Source: a virus. Taken from it: DNA of 30,365 nt. Below the pieces are notes generated by a model. It did no database searches, was not told the DNA's origin, and worked only from the letters and a program-made list of their open reading frames with translations. Positions 29,218 through 30,365 of this stretch are shown here, piece by piece. Position numbers and translations under genes: made by a program. Each line of letters begins with the position of its first letter. Within the stretch, counting starts at the first letter, position 1. The DNA lies in the IMG/VR virus record IMGVR_UViG_3300043446_000888, positions 1 through 30,365 of that record; one strand, 5' to 3'.

Positions 29218-30365
29218 TTCAGGCTCTCCATTGCAATATCACTGATAACCTGCTTGCTGTGCAGCGCGGCCCATATCTTCTCGTCCACCGTCTGGTTGGC
29301 GATCATGACGTAGCACCAGACATCGTGGCGCTGCCCGGATCGGTGCAGGCGTCCGTTGGCCTGCTCGAACAGCTCAAGGCTCCAGGGCAGGCTGAGCCAG
29401 ACGATGTGGTGGCCGCCGTGCTGGAGGTTGAGCCCGTGCCCGGCGGACTTAGGGTGCAGGCATAGAAGGCGTACTCGTCCGGCGTTCCAGTCATCAATGC
29501 TGTCAACCGTTCGGGCGTGAGGGAAGCGTCGCTTGAGTTCATTGAATTCCTCGATGAAGTTGTAGAAGACGATTGTGTTGGCCTGCTGGTTCTCGGCCAG
29601 TAGCTCCTCCAGCCGGTCGAACTTGTGGCCGCTAAACCAGACCGGCTCTGGCGTGTAGACGAAGCCAGCCGCCATCTGCGAGAGCTTTTGCGTCACCACG
29701 GCAGCGTTGACGGCCACCGCAGTCGCATCGAGAAAGCGCGTCACGAAGTCCTTCTTCATGTCCTCGTACGGCTTGCGGTCGGGCAGGTCCATCCGCACCT
29801 CGACCGTGTGCAGCGGCGGCAGCTTGTCCTTGTACTCGCCAGGCTCCAGCACGAACGTGGCCGGCTTGATGCGGGCCATGACCTGCTCCAGCGCCCCCGG
29901 GCGCGGCTGCCAATCGTTGAACTCGCGATTGATCAGGTAGAAGTACTGCTGCTGGAACGCACCCTTGCTGCGCCCGAGCAGGCTCTGGTCGATGATCTTG
30001 CATTGCCCGAACACATCCTCCAGGCCGTTGCTGGTGAAACTGCCGGTCAGGCCCCAACGTATCTGGCAGTTCAGCACCTTGGCGAGCGCCTTGAACCTAG
30101 CGCCCGACGGGTTCTTTAGGCGCGTCAGCTCGTCGAACACCACGCCGCCAATGTGTGAAAGGTCATGCTGCGCGAGCCACTGGAGGTTGTCGTAGTTGGT
30201 GACGACGACATTAGCGCCGCTGTAAAGCGCGGTAAGACGTTGCGTCGGTGTACCGCAGGCCACCGCCATCGTCAGGCCGGGCGCCCATTTCGGTGCCTCG
30301 GTCGGCCAAACGCTGGTCGCCACGCGCAGCGGCGCCAACACCAGCCAGTTGTTCACGACGCCTTC
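29214..30365 (-). CDS. SNF2-type DEAD/DEAH helicase, C-terminal part (5' end outside window)
   Basis: The frame is open to the right edge, so the N-terminus and Walker A motif lie outside the window. What remains covers helicase motifs Ia to VI: VVVTNYDNLQW, the motif II variant GGVVFDELTRLKN (DELT in place of DEAH), GLTGS (motif III), and the second RecA-like domain with HPKSAGHGLNLQ and QANGRLHRSGQ (motifs V and VI). This is the SNF2-like helicase found in many phage replication modules, probably a DNA translocase or helicase. Three stop-start overlaps link it to the first three leftward small genes downstream, so it probably heads or lies within their operon. Confidence 0.92.
   Translation of the reverse strand, partial: EGVVNNWLVLAPLRVATSVWPTEAPKWAPGLTMAVACGTPTQRLTALYSGANVVVTNYDNLQWLAQHDLSHIGGVVFDELTRLKNPSGARFKALAKVLNCQIRWGLTGSFTSNGLEDVFGQCKIIDQSLLGRSKGAFQQQYFYLINREFNDWQPRPGALEQVMARIKPATFVLEPGEYKDKLPPLHTVEVRMDLPDRKPYEDMKKDFVTRFLDATAVAVNAAVVTQKLSQMAAGFVYTPEPVWFSGHKFDRLEELLAENQQANTIVFYNFIEEFNELKRRFPHARTVDSIDDWNAGRVRLLCLHPKSAGHGLNLQHGGHHIVWLSLPWSLELFEQANGRLHRSGQRHDVWCYVMIANQTVDEKIWAALHSKQVISDIAMESLK

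Noticed and set aside
29625-30119. 164-residue plus-strand frame
   Set aside because: Antisense to the SNF2 helicase motifs, with shadow-like composition.
1-30365. Temperate-phage genes or tRNA genes
   Set aside because: No integrase, excisionase, CI/Cro-like repressor or cloverleaf was recognised, so the LexA-like box is not taken as proof of lysogeny.

Overview
The window is about 30 kb of a tailed double-stranded DNA phage genome with P22-like podovirus head and tail machinery. It starts inside one replication gene and stops inside another, so it is an interior piece and not a complete genome. The head and tail genes follow the P22 order: small and large terminase, portal, scaffold, coat, gp4-like, gp10-like, then three ejection proteins. 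Most products are close in length to their P22 counterparts. The host is not identified. Strong GGAG/AAGGAG ribosome binding sites, sigma-70-like promoters, a sequence identical to the core of the enterobacterial LexA consensus, and GC-rich coding DNA suggest a Gram-negative proteobacterium, possibly a betaproteobacterium; that is inference. I see no integrase, excisionase, CI-type repressor or tRNA gene.

Layout. Positions 1-1836 (+) hold the 3' part of a primase-helicase. Positions 1885-3857 (-) hold a tight leftward operon of nine very small genes, mostly with overlapping stop and start codons, a sigma-70-like promoter near 3560-3588 and a terminator at 1842-1870. Positions 3858-4481 are non-coding and unusual: a LexA-box-like palindrome at 4071-4086 sits at a sharp reversal of G/C strand bias. 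It is flanked by repeats that carry CCAC on the minus strand to the left and on the plus strand to the right. This could be an origin of replication, a control region, a packaging site, or more than one of these. Positions 4482-28136 (+) hold the late genes: terminase, four tiny mostly basic proteins, portal, a Dps-like helical protein, a receptor-binding cassette, scaffold, an HNH endonuclease insertion, coat, small head proteins, tail accessory proteins, a 1339-residue tail fibre, a cupin-like protein, three ejection proteins and a lysis cassette. Positions 28112-30365 (-) hold another chain of small coupled genes downstream of a SNF2-type helicase that runs off the right edge.

How it fits together. 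Terminase, portal, scaffold and coat build and fill the capsid. The gp4-like and gp10-like proteins close the portal vertex and join it to the fibre. The tailspike and fibre proteins contact the host. The three Ala/Gln-rich proteins at 22985-27009 are probably ejected with the DNA. A membrane protein, a GH108 muramidase and a three-helix holin candidate release progeny. The two leftward small-gene clusters and the two replication proteins are the likely early or accessory genes.

Besides the standard genes there are two very short hydrophobic ORFs (20 and 23 residues) with ribosome binding sites and tight overlaps with neighbours. One lies out of frame across the end of the terminase small subunit gene and ends on the first base of the terminase large subunit start codon. 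There is also a Dps-like protein with a His/His/Asp/Glu spacing matching bacterial Dps ferroxidase sites, and a long out-of-frame overlap between a zinc-ribbon gene and its neighbour.
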